Shown here piece by piece: positions 35,505 to 48,514 of a DNA stretch of 64,000 nt (position 1 is its first letter; each line of letters starts with the position of its first letter). The notes below the pieces were generated by a model. It ran no database searches, was not told where the DNA came from, and worked only from the letters and a program-made list of their open reading frames with translations. This stretch comes from Rhexocercosporidium sp. MPI-PUGE-AT-0058 (lineage: Eukaryota; Ascomycota; Leotiomycetes; Helotiales). Made by a program: the position numbers and the translations under genes. The stretch spans positions 2,542,001 through 2,606,000 of the forward strand of contig JAGTJL010000006.1 of assembly GCA_020746875.1 (NCBI GenBank), written 5' to 3'.

Positions 35505-38500
35505 GGCGAACGTATAGTGTATGAAACAGGAGTATATATACGGTAGGCCCGATGGAGAACGGAGGGAAGACGTGAGGTGAGAAATTAGGAGGGCTCGGGA
35601 ATCGTGACGAGGAGGAAACTTCGAAGAGGGGAGGAATTTGTCGTGCTTATGTAGAGATGGCATTCTGCCCCTCACTCGCGCTCATCTCATCCTAATCTTA
35701 AGCCAGTGCGACTTGATGAGCGCCTCCAACGCCGCCGAAGTACCATCCTGGAAACGAGGCCGGGGCAGGCTTGCATGGAGGTGGGTTTTCGAGTTGGGAT
35801 GAGCAGGGGGCGAGAGCAGGTAGGGCAGATGTCAGCCGTGATCTGACGCGCATGGATGGTGGTGGACGGCGGATTGGCCACGGAGAGGCAAGGGCTTGGC
35901 AGATCGAAGCCAAGCAGCAGACGCCAATCTAATCTCAAGCAGCAGAGCTATGCGTTATGGCTATTTTTTATGCCAGGGCATCAATGCTGCATTGCAGGAC
36001 ATGGCATATCAAGGCTCGACGTCGATGTCGCTCACAGCTCTCTCGAGTCGGGCGCGCCAACTCGCTCTCCTCTGAGAGGCTGGAGGGCCAACACTAGAGC
36101 AAGCCAGATCCCTGGAGTGCGTGAATTCAAGCTCTGACAATAGAGATCGTCGATTAGCCTTTCTCGTTAGCAGGCTTTCTTCAGCCCAGTATGGATTCAA
36201 GTGTGGAGGAGTTGGTTGTACTTGACACAACGCAACGAAACTATGAAGGAGCTTGCTTGTTGCCGCCACTTAGGGGAAATGCAGACCGTTGTGCAGCCTG
36301 ACTTCCACCCTTCAGGTATTCCGGTTGCACTACAGTCTTCTCCTTACCTTCGACGGAACCAGTGAGCCAAGAGGGAAGAAGGTCACGGTCGCGGAAAGGG
36401 TGCAGTGTGACCGGTCTGTACGGAACCATAGGGCTGTCCTCGGACCAACGAAACAAAGCTAGTGAAATATCTCCCCCATCAGCTCACGTCGATCTCCCGG
36501 CCCACTGGTACGACCAGCACGCGCTCGGAGACCTCAATCCAGCATGTCCGACGAGTACAGCTCACCTCCGGCCTCGAAGTCTCACACAGACCAGAGTATT
36601 CAGAGCGGCCTCACTCCCGATCTAGACCCACGCCTCTCCACACGCAAAGCACAAGTCAGTACACCGCACAAGACACCACTTACCGCCTCTTCGAAATAGA
36701 GTTAGGACCTGTCAAATCTGCAAAGGAGGGGGGTAGTACAGTATCTCCACTCGCCGTGGACATACGAGGCGGCTACAGATTTGACGACGGGGAGGGGTGA
36801 GGGCGACCTCTTCCTCGACCTTGACTCTATTCCAATCCTGTGCCGCCGTAAACAAACCAATGGAGAGATCCAACGCTCGCTGATGTTCAAGGAACAAGGT
36901 GCGGAGATTCAACACTCAGTTAGTCAGTCAGTCAGTCAGTCCTCGCTCCTCCATACGTACACAATGTCAGCATTCAATTGCCGCGCAGCGCATGGCCATC
37001 GCCTGTAATCCACCGCACCAGATCTCCCGTTTCGCAGCGGTGTCTCTGCCACCAACAACACACCCCTCCACGTCCACACGCAGCAAGCACAAGCAAGTCA
37101 TCGGCTCAGAGTCCCGAAGAGCCAATGGACCAAAGTACCGCTTATAGCACGGGACGATATAGGGCTTCTGGCAGCACATCATCGCGCACTCTCTTCACGA
37201 CTCGAGCAAGAAGAATGACTATGGCCCGGATGAGGTCAAGTGAGGTTTTCAGCTGACGTTGGAGAGCTTGGGCCGGCTAGCGCCTCTGGGCAGGGTTGTA
37301 AGTGGACTGGCTGCGCGGAGCGACAGGGGCTGTTCAGCTCGCCAGCCCAGTCCCAGTTTGAGAGGAGGGACCAGAACTCCTAGACCACCCAAGCCCCCAT
37401 CCCATGCCGTTCTCATGCACCACCCGCGGTTAAGTTGAGGACAATATGAATCTAGCGCGACTCATCTACCGGTAGAGTACTTTTGCCTTTCTTTTCTGCC
37501 TTGCTGGCGGAGAAAAGGGTACACCGGGATAGGAGAGCAGAGGGTACACTAAACCCAGGATGACCTACCCAACGAGGGGCAACTTGCATACGCAAGTGCG
37601 CTGTGCAGATGCAGATGCATGGTGAAGTGACTGGGAACCAGGACCCTGGAAACGCAGCGCATATTCGCTTCGTGAGGCTATATTTCCAGGATATGACTTC
37701 CTGATTCCATCGCGAGGCTTGGGAAGTTCTCGCGTCGATATTAATTGCGTGGCCAGAACTCAGGACTCATAGGTACGAGGAACGAGTTATGTGGATTACT
37801 TCAGCTGAGTTGTTCTCCTTAGAAGGCGAATCTCTCTCCCCTTATTTTGCTTCTCCTCGGGGTTGGTGGTGCTGCCAATAATGTGGATGCAAGATCGACG
37901 CAGTGACTGAAATACACAACACAATCGGTCTTTCGAGCGAGCAACGCACACTGGACGAGATTACGACATCATCGATCACGATCGCCCGTCCAACCAACCT
38001 CGAATTCCATCTAAGCTCATCTCGCCTCTCCGAAGGATTCCTCGGAAACAACATAGTAGACAACCTAAGCAGTTTATCCATCGATGCTGTCGGATGAAGG
38101 AACAGTAAGAAAGCCGACTCTGACTCCATCATTCCTTCTAGAAGGCATACGGAAGGAGTTTATTTTTCTGGTTGATCTCTTGTGACAGGGGTGAGATGGA
38201 TGTTGCCTCGCCGCCCCCAACCACAGAAAACAACCCTTAGACATAATTACTGTACCGTAGTACAATATCCGCATCTCTCCGCTTGGCCTCATCGTCATCA
38301 CTGTTGATGTTCCCGTGAATGAGGTATCTCGCCTCGCCATCCCCCCACCATAAACAATCCAACACAATTGACACTCGGCAACCTTTCGGATTTATTTGAG
38401 AAAGGTAAGCACTGCTGCCATCAGATTTACGACCCAACCAACCAATTGTTTCGAAGCGTGATTTCCCGATGATTAGTCATACGGAATCCCATTACCACAT

Positions 38501-39886
38501 CACATCACTCGCTGCTCACGTGCTAAAAACACACCGAGAGCTATTGCTCGATGCGGCTTTTCCCTCATTAGGATACACAGATTGGAATCCTCACTCCGAT
38601 GCAGCCAGCCATGCTCTTCTCAATAGGGTAAAAGGTACGAGAAGCCAATTTTGGAATCTGATATCACTCTGACGACTTGAGACAACGATGTGTTTTCCCA
38701 TCTCGACCTTCCTTGTTCGTCTCTTTTCGCTTACACGCTCGTTTACTCAATGAGCGGCGTTTCCCTCTCGTCATTTGGTTTCCCTGCACTTCAAACAGTA
38801 AATAAAGTTTGTTGAGACATGGATCTCACATCACATTTCCTTGGGGGAAACGCTCTCTCATCCTGGCAGATTGCGGACCGAATATCACTTCGCGTCGCAT
38901 CATATCACATCACATCAAACGTGAAAATTTGGGACGGGACCAGATTTAAAATGCGAGACCGAGTCTGCAGTAGTCATCGATGGATGGCGTAAAATACCGC
39001 CGAGCATATCTCTTCCTGGTTGCTTACAATGGGGCCGCCACCACAGATCTATTATCTCGCCGCGTTCGGGTTCGGGATAGGCACAGTCAGGTTGGTAGAC
39101 CACGGTTTTCTAACCCAATGAACGAGTGAGCAAATACAACTACTTCCAATTATATCTGTATATCTTCTTCCTACGAACTTTAGAGCAGCGATGTATTTGG
39201 AATATTAGTCTTTTCTTGCAGATATCTTTTCCAGAACTCCAGCACACCGTTCAAAAAGAAGTGAGATATTGGATATGGCAGTTAGCTGAGAAAAGTTCAT
39301 CAAGTATCTCTATCCATACTTAGTTCAGTTTCGGGAACCTTGTGTCTCAATGAGTCGATCGTAGCTAGAGAATGATGCAGTCGGACATGCTCGAGATAGA
39401 ACAAGTCGCGTTTCTGAGGAACAAAAACCCCTTCATTTATTGCTTATCATTTATGATCAAGAGAACATCTTATTCCAAAATCCACGACTCGAAAGCCACT
39501 ACCGCTCTAATCTCCATCCAATATCTCAAAAGGCTACCGGAAATCAGAAGAACGATACGCTCCCACATCCCCAACTCCCACAACTGTCAGCACCACATCT
39601 CCATTGACTGCTCATTCCCACCAACCCAAAGCCTGATATTGCCAGCCACGCCAACCCAGCCAAGTCGTCAAGGATGCTTAAGTACGAGCCAGCCAGCCAG
39701 CCATGTACCGATTTCCCCACCCCTTTCTCTAACCACGTACAGTACCCCTCATGTCACCTCAAGTCTCAGACCTACCTCCCTGCGTCGAACGCTAAACACC
39801 ATCCTATCCTATCCTCCCCTCCAGCTCCTCATCACCTCAGCCGACCCCTCATGAATTCACTCACCACCAAGCACACCGAGTACAAT

Positions 39887-39907
39887 CCCCCCCCCCCCCC
39901 CCCCCCC
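39887..39907. repeat. C21 homopolymer
   Basis: Twenty-one consecutive C residues directly followed by AAATATC. Such a run can form an i-motif, with a G-quadruplex on the complementary strand, and is prone to length error in sequencing. Confidence 0.9.
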
Positions 39908-40232
39908 AAATATCAAATAGGAATAATTGAGGCTGGCTGAGCACAGGAATCAGTAGCGGGCTACCAACCATTCCACCTCCATCGAGTTACACAGTGCCAG
40001 GGCTGTGTGCCCAATAACAATGAGGTGAATAGGTAAGTACGACTCTAGGCGTTAAGAGTTAAAAGTAAGAGTAAGATGCCATCTCCTTCAGCTCTTATCT
40101 TCGAAAAGCCTCTGAAGCCGAGAAACGATGCCCGAGGCGCTTAAGCGAGAATATCTCTAGATCTATCGTCTCTCACTTACCCGTCCAACTACACCCACCT
40201 ATACGAGCAAGCAAGCAGCGAACTCAATACAA

Positions 40233-40257
40233 GGGGGGTGGGGGGGGGGGGAGGGGG
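40233..40257. repeat. G-rich run (G6-T-G12-A-G5)
   Basis: A 25-base plus-strand tract made of G except for one T and one A. It satisfies a G-quadruplex pattern and lies about 325 bases from the C21 run, so the two tracts are complementary in sense. Confidence 0.85.
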
Positions 40258-40824
40258 TTCACCTCTGGCGAGCCCCATGAAAGCCAGTGAAAATACGACG
40301 AGAAGAACCTGGCTAACTAAACGAGAACGTACGGGAGGTAGGTAGGCACGCAAGTGAAACAGAGAGAGACCTGTAGTCTCTCGGATTTCGAAAATTGCAA
40401 GTGAAGAAAAGTCCGGCTCCTCATTCACTTTGAATCATTCGTCGTCGTCATCAAGATTCTCGACTAACTGGTAGACTTTATACATAACCCCTTCGCCCTC
40501 GTATCGGCCCCCCCATTCATTGCCTCCTCTTCCCCCTTCCCCCTTCAAGTTTATAATATACAAACATCCATCTTTCCTTGAAATCATCGAAAGCGTCATG
40601 ATAATGTGGAAATAAAACAGGAAGTCGCATCCATTCCATTCCATTCGTGCTTGTATGCATTCAAGCACGTGGTACCAAAAAAACGACAGTGTAACGTATT
40701 CCGGTTCCAGTTCCAAAAAGCCTCGCTAAGTGTGCAGAATCAAAATCAAAATCAACATTAAATCACCCTTCCCATTCCCTCCCTGTTCATCCATTCCTCC
40801 TTCAACCACAGCACAGCACACCCA

Positions 40825-43800
40825 CTACTCAATGGCACTGACATTCCTCTCCAAGCCCGCCAACCTCTGATTCCTAGCCGCCGCCTCCTGACTCTCCCTA
40901 AACTTCTCCCACCCCTCAGGATCCTGCTCCATTAACCGTTGCCTCAACACACTAGCCTCATTACTCAGCTCGTCGAGCACAGAATCGGCTCCCTGGTCAT
41001 TAATGCGATCCTTGATCTCCTCACCTCCAAGGTCGTCCACCATAGCTCGGAGGAGCTGCAGATGGCGTGGTTGGTCCTCAAGGCCGGTCGTGCCATGGAT
41101 ATGGTCTGCCTGTTCGGGCTTGAGGATATCGCGCCGGAATTGCTGCCCGAAGCGGTGCATGCGGCCTTCTTCCTGAGCGAGGGCGCGCGATGCGAGGGAG
41201 ACGTCGCTGTTGTGGCGGGAGAGTATGGGTCGGGTTGTGTCCGGTTGTTCTTCATCTTCGGAGACAGGGGCATGATCGCCTTCTTCGAAGGGGGTGGGTT
41301 CTGGATCGGAGGTGTTGGTGTCGTTACGGGAAAGGGAGAGCGCGGCTTCGATTTCAGTGGGGCTGGGAAACTCGGGCACAGGCGGTGAGGTGACGGTGGA
41401 TGGGAGACGCGTTTCGGGGTATTCGTCCTCGAATCGTTTGATCATTCCCTCTAGGGTCTGATCGAGGAACTGTAGACGTCCTGTGCATTTCGTTAGTTTC
41501 TGTCGTTCCTGTCTCATCATTGGTTAGAGAGTTAAGAGGCACTTACGATAATTACCCTGGTCCACTGACCGCGATTCTTTCACCAAGGCAGGCTGTAATC
41601 GTGCTCGTATCTTTCGTGCACTTCCAAGTAAGTTCTTCGACATATCCTTGGCTTTGCCACCCTTGACAGGGGTCCTCGGGGTCACCGAACCACTACCGCC
41701 TTCTGTCAAATCGGAGAAGGGATCTGCGGAAGCTCGTCTGGAGTCGTTGCCTCTGTTTCGTAAACATATACCAAGTGCTTTGACAACTCCAGTGCCACCA
41801 ATGACATAGTCATCATCAGGTGCCGGTTCATCCTCGTCGTGATTATGTATTCCTTCGACATGGCCAACGAGATGCAATAACACGTCTGGAACCGCAACTT
41901 CTTTCTCACCACCATGAGGTTCGGATAGAGCTGCAGCTGCCTCGCTGATCTCAGCTACAGGACCTCTCTCCATATTCCACAGGCAATAAGCAACGACCTG
42001 CTTAGCCAATGCCTTTACGACTTCACTCGAATCCGCTGACGGAACCTCAATGTCTATGCAGATAATTGTTTGTGAGACACGCACAGCAGCCATCAGCGAG
42101 GCATACAGAGCGCATGCCTCTTCCTGGTTGGCTTCCTCCTTTGCATTGGCTAATGCCGCCAGCCTAGGATTCTCCATGATGTTCACATGAGCCAGGTTCG
42201 GGCTCTCCGGTAGGATCTCTGCAAGAGCAATGGCCTGTTCGGGGGTCATTGACACATCTGTGAGATGTATTCGCTTGAGTGTTGGGATTCTAGGTAGATA
42301 CCTAAGACATTGTCAGCGTGACATTTACCTATCACGAAAAGTGCATATGCGTGAGGTCTGTTGGAAAGGAGGATGGACGAATCGCTGAATAGATGTGATC
42401 ATAGGGGTGTAGGGCTGAAAGTGCAGGGCTGATGTCCCAACGAAGGTGTTGTCAGCCGAGACGGCTGGAGCCGCATATTCAGCCGCACCAACAACCCAAT
42501 TTGGGACACAAATCGGCCGCGTTTAGGTCGTCCAATCGCTGAGTGCGTAGAGAAAGATATCACGTACCTTCGAAGTAACGAAAGTGCACTAGGCTCCGAA
42601 TCAAACAGGCTATGGTTCTGGGACAGGTCAATAAAGCGGAAGTTGGTCAGCTTCGCCAATGCCGGGAAAAGGCTCCACAACGAATCCGGGGTAAGATTGC
42701 AGTCAGCCAAGCTCAAGGCGTACAGCGAGTTGCTCTCGTTTAAGGCGCTGGCTATTACTCCAAGCTGATCTTTCAGGTTATTGCCTCCTAAATCCAGGCC
42801 TTCACATTTCCCTTCTCGGACATAACGAGCGACATGCTGCATGCCTTCAGCGGTAATCTGATTTCCGGCGATGCCGAGACGTCGTAGACCAGACTTGATA
42901 AGTCCATCAATGATACCACCTAGTTGCTCCGTATTCATCCCACATTCAGCAAGGTTAATAAGCTCAAATTCCCTGCCGGCCAGCCGTTCACCAATAGCCT
43001 TTCCAAGAACGCAGGAGATATCGGGATTGGATGTCAAAGAACTCGTCGTAGAGCTCGCGGTTTTAGTGAGATGAAGGTGAGAAGTATGTGCTGGGGGCGT
43101 AGGTGGAGTCGAGGTCTGCTGAGGGAATGGGACTTTGGATAAGTCCATCGATTTCAGGGATCGGCACATGTTGATGAACGTCGATATGTATCGCCAACCG
43201 TCTCTCCCTATTTTCGAATTGTTCTTAAACACTATCCTCTCTACGAAACCTCCTTGGGGAACCTCTCCCCATTTGCTTTTCTTGTGCCTTTTCCTCTCCC
43301 AGTCTGGAAATTTGGCCGCAAGCAGACCGGCAAGGATAACTCGGACACCCTCATCAGTAAGTCCACAATTTTCCATAATGACCTCTTTCACAGGGACTAC
43401 AGCCAAATAGTCCCCAAGAGTTACCAGATCAGGAAGCTGAAGCCAGTATCCCGTCAAGTCCAATTTGCAGACTACACCTGGCAATACCTGCCGTCCAGCC
43501 GGATTTGCCAATTGCTCCGTTATTCTCTTCAATATAGGCGTTTCCCGCAGTTGACAGCATCTTCGGTAGATCCGTACTGGATCTGTTGTAGGTGAGGCTT
43601 GCGTCCTTGGTGTACCTGTGCTTGTTGGGGTCCCAGCTCCAGAGCTATCACTGGCATTCCGAACCAGCTCGACAGGCAAAGTTCCATTTGCCTCTGCTAA
43701 TTTCCGCTTCTTCTCTTTCCTAGCTTTCCTCTCTTCCTCGCTTCTCTTCTTCTTCTCCTTCTTCTTGGTGTTTTCCGCAGAATGAGGCTCTACTTCTGTG

Positions 43801-44874
43801 GTCGTCGTTTCCAGCCCATCCTTCCCATGCTCAGAGAGAATCTCTCCAGTCCCCTCACCCACGGCGGTAACAACACCCTCACTCTCCTTATCGTTCTTCA
43901 TCATCTCTGGATTCTTCAGTGCCTCAGCCTCGCCCTTCTCCACGACCCGTTTCTTCTCCTTCTTCTCCTCCTTCTCCTTATCTCCCTGAACATTCTCATC
44001 CGAATACCTCGGCCCAGACGCAATTTCAACATCCACGCAGAAGGCCACCCTTCGTAGTTTCGACTGATCCAATTCTGGGATATGACACCTCTCTCGGTTC
44101 TTGTCCACATTTAGAACCCTACGCTCGCATAACCCATGATTCAACCCTTTTGCAGGTGCCTGTAATTGTCCCCCAGAATTCGATAACCTCCTGAGAGCAC
44201 TCTGGAGGAAACTCGGCTGTGTAGATTTTGGCGGCGCGGGAGTATATGGCACATCCCCAGCAGGCTTGACAGCATGAGGCAAGATCGCATTCTTCGGCGC
44301 ACTCGGCCCTACAGGCACAAGAGGCTCGTCTGATCCAGCTCCAGGACTTGCCTGTGGAGACGGTGAAGTTGGTGCGACATGCGGATGTGGGGTTGGCGAC
44401 GAGGAAAACTTGGAAGATATACTCGAGAGCCATGAATTCCGCCTCGAGCTCGGGGAGGGGGATACGGATTTCGGGAGGCTGCTGTTCAAGGTCGTCGTCT
44501 TCTCTGTCGAGGCGCTCCGTGAGTAGTTCGGTCTGCTGGGTATGGCTTTCGGAGCGGTCGGTTGCTCTGCGATTGGAGAGGGGTGTCCGTTCCCGAGCCC
44601 ATTGTGTATGATCTTTGTTTTCTCGGGCGGAGAGGTGCTGCTGCGAGTTATATGCGGACGGGTATCTAGATGATAGCAGAGAATAGTCAGTCTTCCGGTC
44701 TTGTTCTCGTTCCGGGCTGGCAGATAAGATACGTGTAGTGGTTTCACTGCGTTGCTGCGATGCCAATGCAGGAACGGACATCCATAGACTCGGCGCTGTC
44801 TCTATCTCTGTGAACCTACCTTTTGAATTGTGCTTGCTCATCCAGCTCACATCAACGCCGTGAACACTCTCCAT
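40825..44874 (-). CDS. Mhp1-like leucine-rich-repeat protein
   Basis: Four exons (44820-44874, 42568-44665, 41547-42301, 40825-41480) sum to 3564 bases, 1187 residues. The first exon gives MESVHGVDVSWMSKHNSK. After a Ser/Pro-rich region, LRRVAFCVDVEIASGPRY at about 221-238 is the segment I associate with fungal Mhp1 proteins. A Lys/Glu-rich coiled stretch follows (about 250-340). From about 420 to 790 leucine-rich repeats of the ribonuclease-inhibitor-like kind occur (CKLDLTGYWLQLPDL, GLDLGGNNLKDQLGV, YALSLADCNLTPDSL, FRFIDLSQNHSLFD), ending in YLPRIPTLKRIHLTDVSM across an exon joint. The C-terminus is acidic and helical. Yeast MHP1 is microtubule-associated; fungal relatives are often annotated for cell-wall biogenesis. 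The role here is inferred. Confidence 0.88.
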
Positions 44875-46684
44875 AGTTCCTTTGCTTCCTTGCCTGCTTT
44901 GAACCGTTTGCCGTACCGTACCGTATCGTGTCTGCCGTTGTTCTGTCCTGTACTTTCCTGTCCTTGGGAAAGAATGTGGCAGTCCGGGATATTATCAAGG
45001 CTGCGGCTGGACTGGACTGGGCTGGCTCGTTGTTCGCTGTCGGCGGTGACTTGGCTCCGGTGTCCTATCCTACCCTATGATATCCTATCCTATCCTATCC
45101 TATCCTATCGTGGACCTTGACGGTGGATGGCGACACTCAGCTGAGATAAGCAGGCAAGCTCAGCAGCTACTGTACCGCCTTTACTGTTGATTCATGCTGA
45201 GGAGCCTGCGCCACTTTGGTAATGCTGTTGGGGTAGCGGAGTTGCTTGTGATGATGCGAGAAGGTTCAATGAGGTGCTGGACGTTTGTAAGGCAGGCAAG
45301 CAGGCTTTCTGGTGTGATGATGGCTCGGTAGGAGAAGAGAGGAGGTAGGTAAAGTCTATTCCATTGCCGTGACCTGTCCCGCGGTGCTGGGACTGGACTG
45401 GGACACTGCCTTTGAACGCGGGCGCTGGCGAGAGGGGAACCGAGCCAATGCGGTGCTGTGATTGGACAGTAGTCAGCGTGGGGCCGAAGAGGGAGGGGGA
45501 GGAGACGAGAGGAGATCTGACAATCCGCTCGCTTGCAACTGGATCGCCCCAATTTTGCCATGATATTACTACAAATGTGCTTCATCGGATTCTGCCCTAA
45601 CAGAGGTGTTGTATTATCAATCAGAAATATACTCTGTGCCTGGTTGTGTCTTGCTGTAGGTCAATCAAAGAAGGGACAAGAACCGCCCCCTTCAATTACC
45701 CCGGATTCAAAACTTACCCCTCCTCTCCTCTCTCAGACATCGGCTCGAAACAAAACAAAACAAGCCCGGTCAAGTCCATGCCGAAACACCACCACGATCA
45801 ATGCACCGCGCTGAGTATGCTGAGTGATCCTCAATTAAAACTCGGCACGGAAAGCTCATGGCTGGAAAAATAACGGCAAAGGGTCATCATGTTCCATTCC
45901 GCAAGTCTCCGGTCCGAACTCATAGCAAAAGGCAAAACTTCATAGGTAATCCGCCCTCCTCCTTCCCATATTTCCTCGATATAGCAACCCTCCCCCTCTC
46001 CCCGAACCGCCAAATTCTGTACAGTTTGGTCAACGGCCTGCGATTCATAAAAAGCCTACTATTCCGTCTATCGCACTCCGAGATATGCGGTTGCGGTCCT
46101 GCGTGCTCTGTAATCAACTTATCCGCCGAGAGAAGTTCCGAGAGATTTCCACCCTTCCTTCTTTCCCGCTCTCGAGAAACCCGGCTTCTCCCTCTCGCGC
46201 CCTCTTTTGATTCCAGGTCAGGTCGGTCTCGCGTTGCAACGTAATTTTCTTTTTTAAAATCACGATGGCAGGAAGGAGTTGGAGGAGTAATCAAATATCA
46301 CATTGTAATGTGGGTGTGGAATTTGTTCGATATACAGGGCTTTCCCTTTATGGATTCAAAGAGAGAGAGAGAGAGCAGCGTAGCTCTTGGAGTCATTTGA
46401 TATGACGTTGGTTCATTTTGGCTGCCACAGGTGGCACTAGAAATGCGTGGCTTAGCCTCAGTTGGTCAGCATGCTTCCAACTTCACTCCTGATAGACTTC
46501 ACATGCGCAGTAATATCACACTCATCAAGACATCATTGCATTAGGTCATTGCTATTCAGGTTTTATTCCTGCCAGTATCAACTCCGCATGAACACGAGCA
46601 TGCTTTTAGAAGAGCAGAGCCGAGCAAATCCCTCCATACAAAAAAGAAAAAAAGTCGTGGAAGAAGCAAGAAGCAGACTGAAGC
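44875..46684. other. intergenic; upstream of the Mhp1-like gene
   Basis: About 1.8 kb between the Mhp1-like start and the RPL5 stop, both minus strand. It contains the TATCC repeat (45081-45109) and a GA-dinucleotide run near 46361-46376. No supported gene is present. Confidence 0.5.
45081..45109. repeat. TATCC pentanucleotide repeat
   Basis: Nearly six tandem TATCC units, with related degenerate units just before (from about 45062). It lies about 210 bases upstream of the Mhp1-like start codon, so it could sit in the promoter or leader. Confidence 0.8.
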
Positions 46685-47927
46685 TTATTCCTTGAGCTCG
46701 GCAATCTTGGCCTTGACTCTCTCGACCTTCTCCTCCTTGGTCAACTTGCGGCCCTTGTACTTGAGAGCCTCCTTCTTCCACTCCTCCTTGGTCTTCTTCT
46801 CACCCGCATCGTCGACCTTCTTGAATGGATCCTCACGGATAGCCTTGTGGGCCTCCTGGTAGAGCTCCTCCAACCCATCGGCCTCTATCTCATCATCGAT
46901 GTAGCCCTGGAATTGGGACTTGTATCGCTCCTCATCGTCGTCGGCGAGGGTCTCCATGTACTCAGCGACGTGACCGCCGAAGATGTACTTGCGGAGGGTG
47001 TCAGTGTCGAGCTCCTTGCTCTCCATGTCGTAACCTGGGAAACGGTTCTCGGAGTGGGGAATGAGAATACCGCCATCGGAAGCACCCTTCATAGCACCGA
47101 AGATACGGGCACCAGTGGAAGTACGGGCAAGACCAACATCAAGGAAGGCCTTGAATGGGCGTCGAGCATCCTCGTCCTCACCGGCCTCGGTCAACTTGTA
47201 CTCTCCATCGGCCTCCTCGACACCAGCGAAATCCTCATCCATGCCGAGCTTCTTGAGAACACGGCGGGCGATCAGGAGACCAGTGCAGTATGCGGCGGCC
47301 CAGTTGGTGAGACCGTGTTCGATACCGTAGGCGCGGAGCTCGTGGGAGTAGGCAGCGCAGAAGACCTTGTCGCCGGTGATCTCGGAGGTGACGATCTGCA
47401 TGACGATGTCGCGGTTGGTGAAGCGGACCACGAGGCGGTACTTGGGGGCATTGTACTTGTTCTTGGCTTGGGTGATGAGGCGCTTGCGGGCATAGTAATC
47501 GGTCTTTCCGACGCGGCGGCGCTTGTACTTAGTCTGGTAGCGACTGTGAGAAGTTAGTAAGAGTACTTCTCAAGGTGATGCTATGAGGTGAGGAGGGGAT
47601 AGGATGATTGAAGCCGGAGTTGAAGGTTGCGCCTAGACGTCCTGACCCCTCCGCAGATCCAAATAGATAGAATTGACTGACCTGTAGTACGCAGAGTTCT
47701 TCTGCAGCTTGGTGAAAGGCTGTAATAACGCAGAAACAATTAGCCCAAGTCCTCATCCTCGAATCCGCAGTTGACATTTCAGGATCTCCGCCCGAACATT
47801 CTGCAAGGACCCTCTCGGTCCTCTTTGGCATTTCTGCTCATTCAAGAGACCTTGTTCATCGGGCAGAGCAGACTGTCGCGCGGTCTACTCTGATCTGTCC
47901 ATGTCCACCGTGGTTAAGACTCACCAT
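46685..47927 (-). CDS. RPL5: 60S ribosomal protein uL18 (RPL5)
   Basis: Exons 47925-47927 (the ATG alone), 47682-47719 and 46685-47543 give 299 residues, close to the usual ~297. The start reads [36 protein letters not shown]..., the eukaryotic uL18 N-terminus, then [21 protein letters not shown] and [20 protein letters not shown]. The [17 protein letters not shown] helix, the [15 protein letters not shown] loop and the Lys-rich helical tail also match. The protein binds 5S rRNA and enters the large subunit as part of the 5S particle. Codon use is strongly C-ending, as expected of a highly expressed gene. The start is 588 bases from the divergent HAD-type gene's chosen start, so the two may share a promoter region. 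Confidence 0.97.
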
Positions 47928-48514
47928 CTTGAAGGATTGGCCGCACTATTGCTGCTGGTCGTTGATGTCGATGGTTTGAGGGAGAAGGGAGGGAAGAGAG
48001 CTGCGATAAGAATTTGGGATATGGATCTCTGTGTGCGGGCTCGCTTAGTAAAAAAGTTCCCCGCCAGCCGCCGCAGGGGAGTGGAGGAGAAAGGTCGTCG
48101 ACGAGCACAACTTTGAAAATTGCAGTCTATGATCTGAATTAATCGCCTTTATAAACCGTATCTTGAGCCAAATCCATTACAATAGCTACGCTACATCCAG
48201 TGAATCATAAGCAGTCCCGTTTCATCCTCTTCCAACGCTCGATTCATGACCTAGTTTTGAAACATCACGTGACTAAGTTGGGCGGTGTACACGCCGGCAG
48301 AATTCCCAACTAAGGGAATGGCCTAACACCGGCGAAAGGATATTGCGGTTCCGTGTCTCTCAAGACCATGCCGATGCCTCGGCTTCCGATCTCCGCTTGT
48401 CTACCACCAACAAGTTGTCCATCAGTAATTCTCTCTCAATCCAACTCACAATTCCTTCCCATGTCTCAAGAAGACTACCCTGTAGATTTCGTACTTGACA
48501 GCATTGAAGCAACA
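47928..48514. other. divergent promoter region between RPL5 and the HAD-type gene
   Basis: About 590 bases between two divergent starts. It must hold the ribosomal-protein promoter. If the HAD-type gene starts at an upstream in-frame ATG (48461 or 48368), the shared space is smaller. Confidence 0.5.

Larger units (their letters stand above)
35505..40824. other. 5.3-kb region without a recognisable gene
   Basis: This is the longest gene-free stretch in the window. Frames are short on both strands and without splice logic. It contains a short GTCA tandem run at about 36917-36941, the C21 homopolymer at 39887-39907 and a G-rich run at 40233-40257. It could hold long untranslated regions, non-coding RNA or decayed DNA. 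The right end is the 3' flank of the Mhp1-like gene. Confidence 0.4.

Noticed and set aside
36241..36456. 71-residue minus-strand frame with a fairly protein-like composition
   Set aside because: Too short, no neighbouring exon of matching phase and no motif, so it was left out of the gene list.
45081..45109. TATCC repeat as an internal telomere-like tract
   Set aside because: The unit is a pentamer unlike the TTAGGG repeat of filamentous fungi.
46847..47557. 236-residue plus-strand frame
   Set aside because: It is the antisense shadow of RPL5 caused by that gene's strong C-ending codon bias; the Leu/Val/Gly/Glu composition has no motif.
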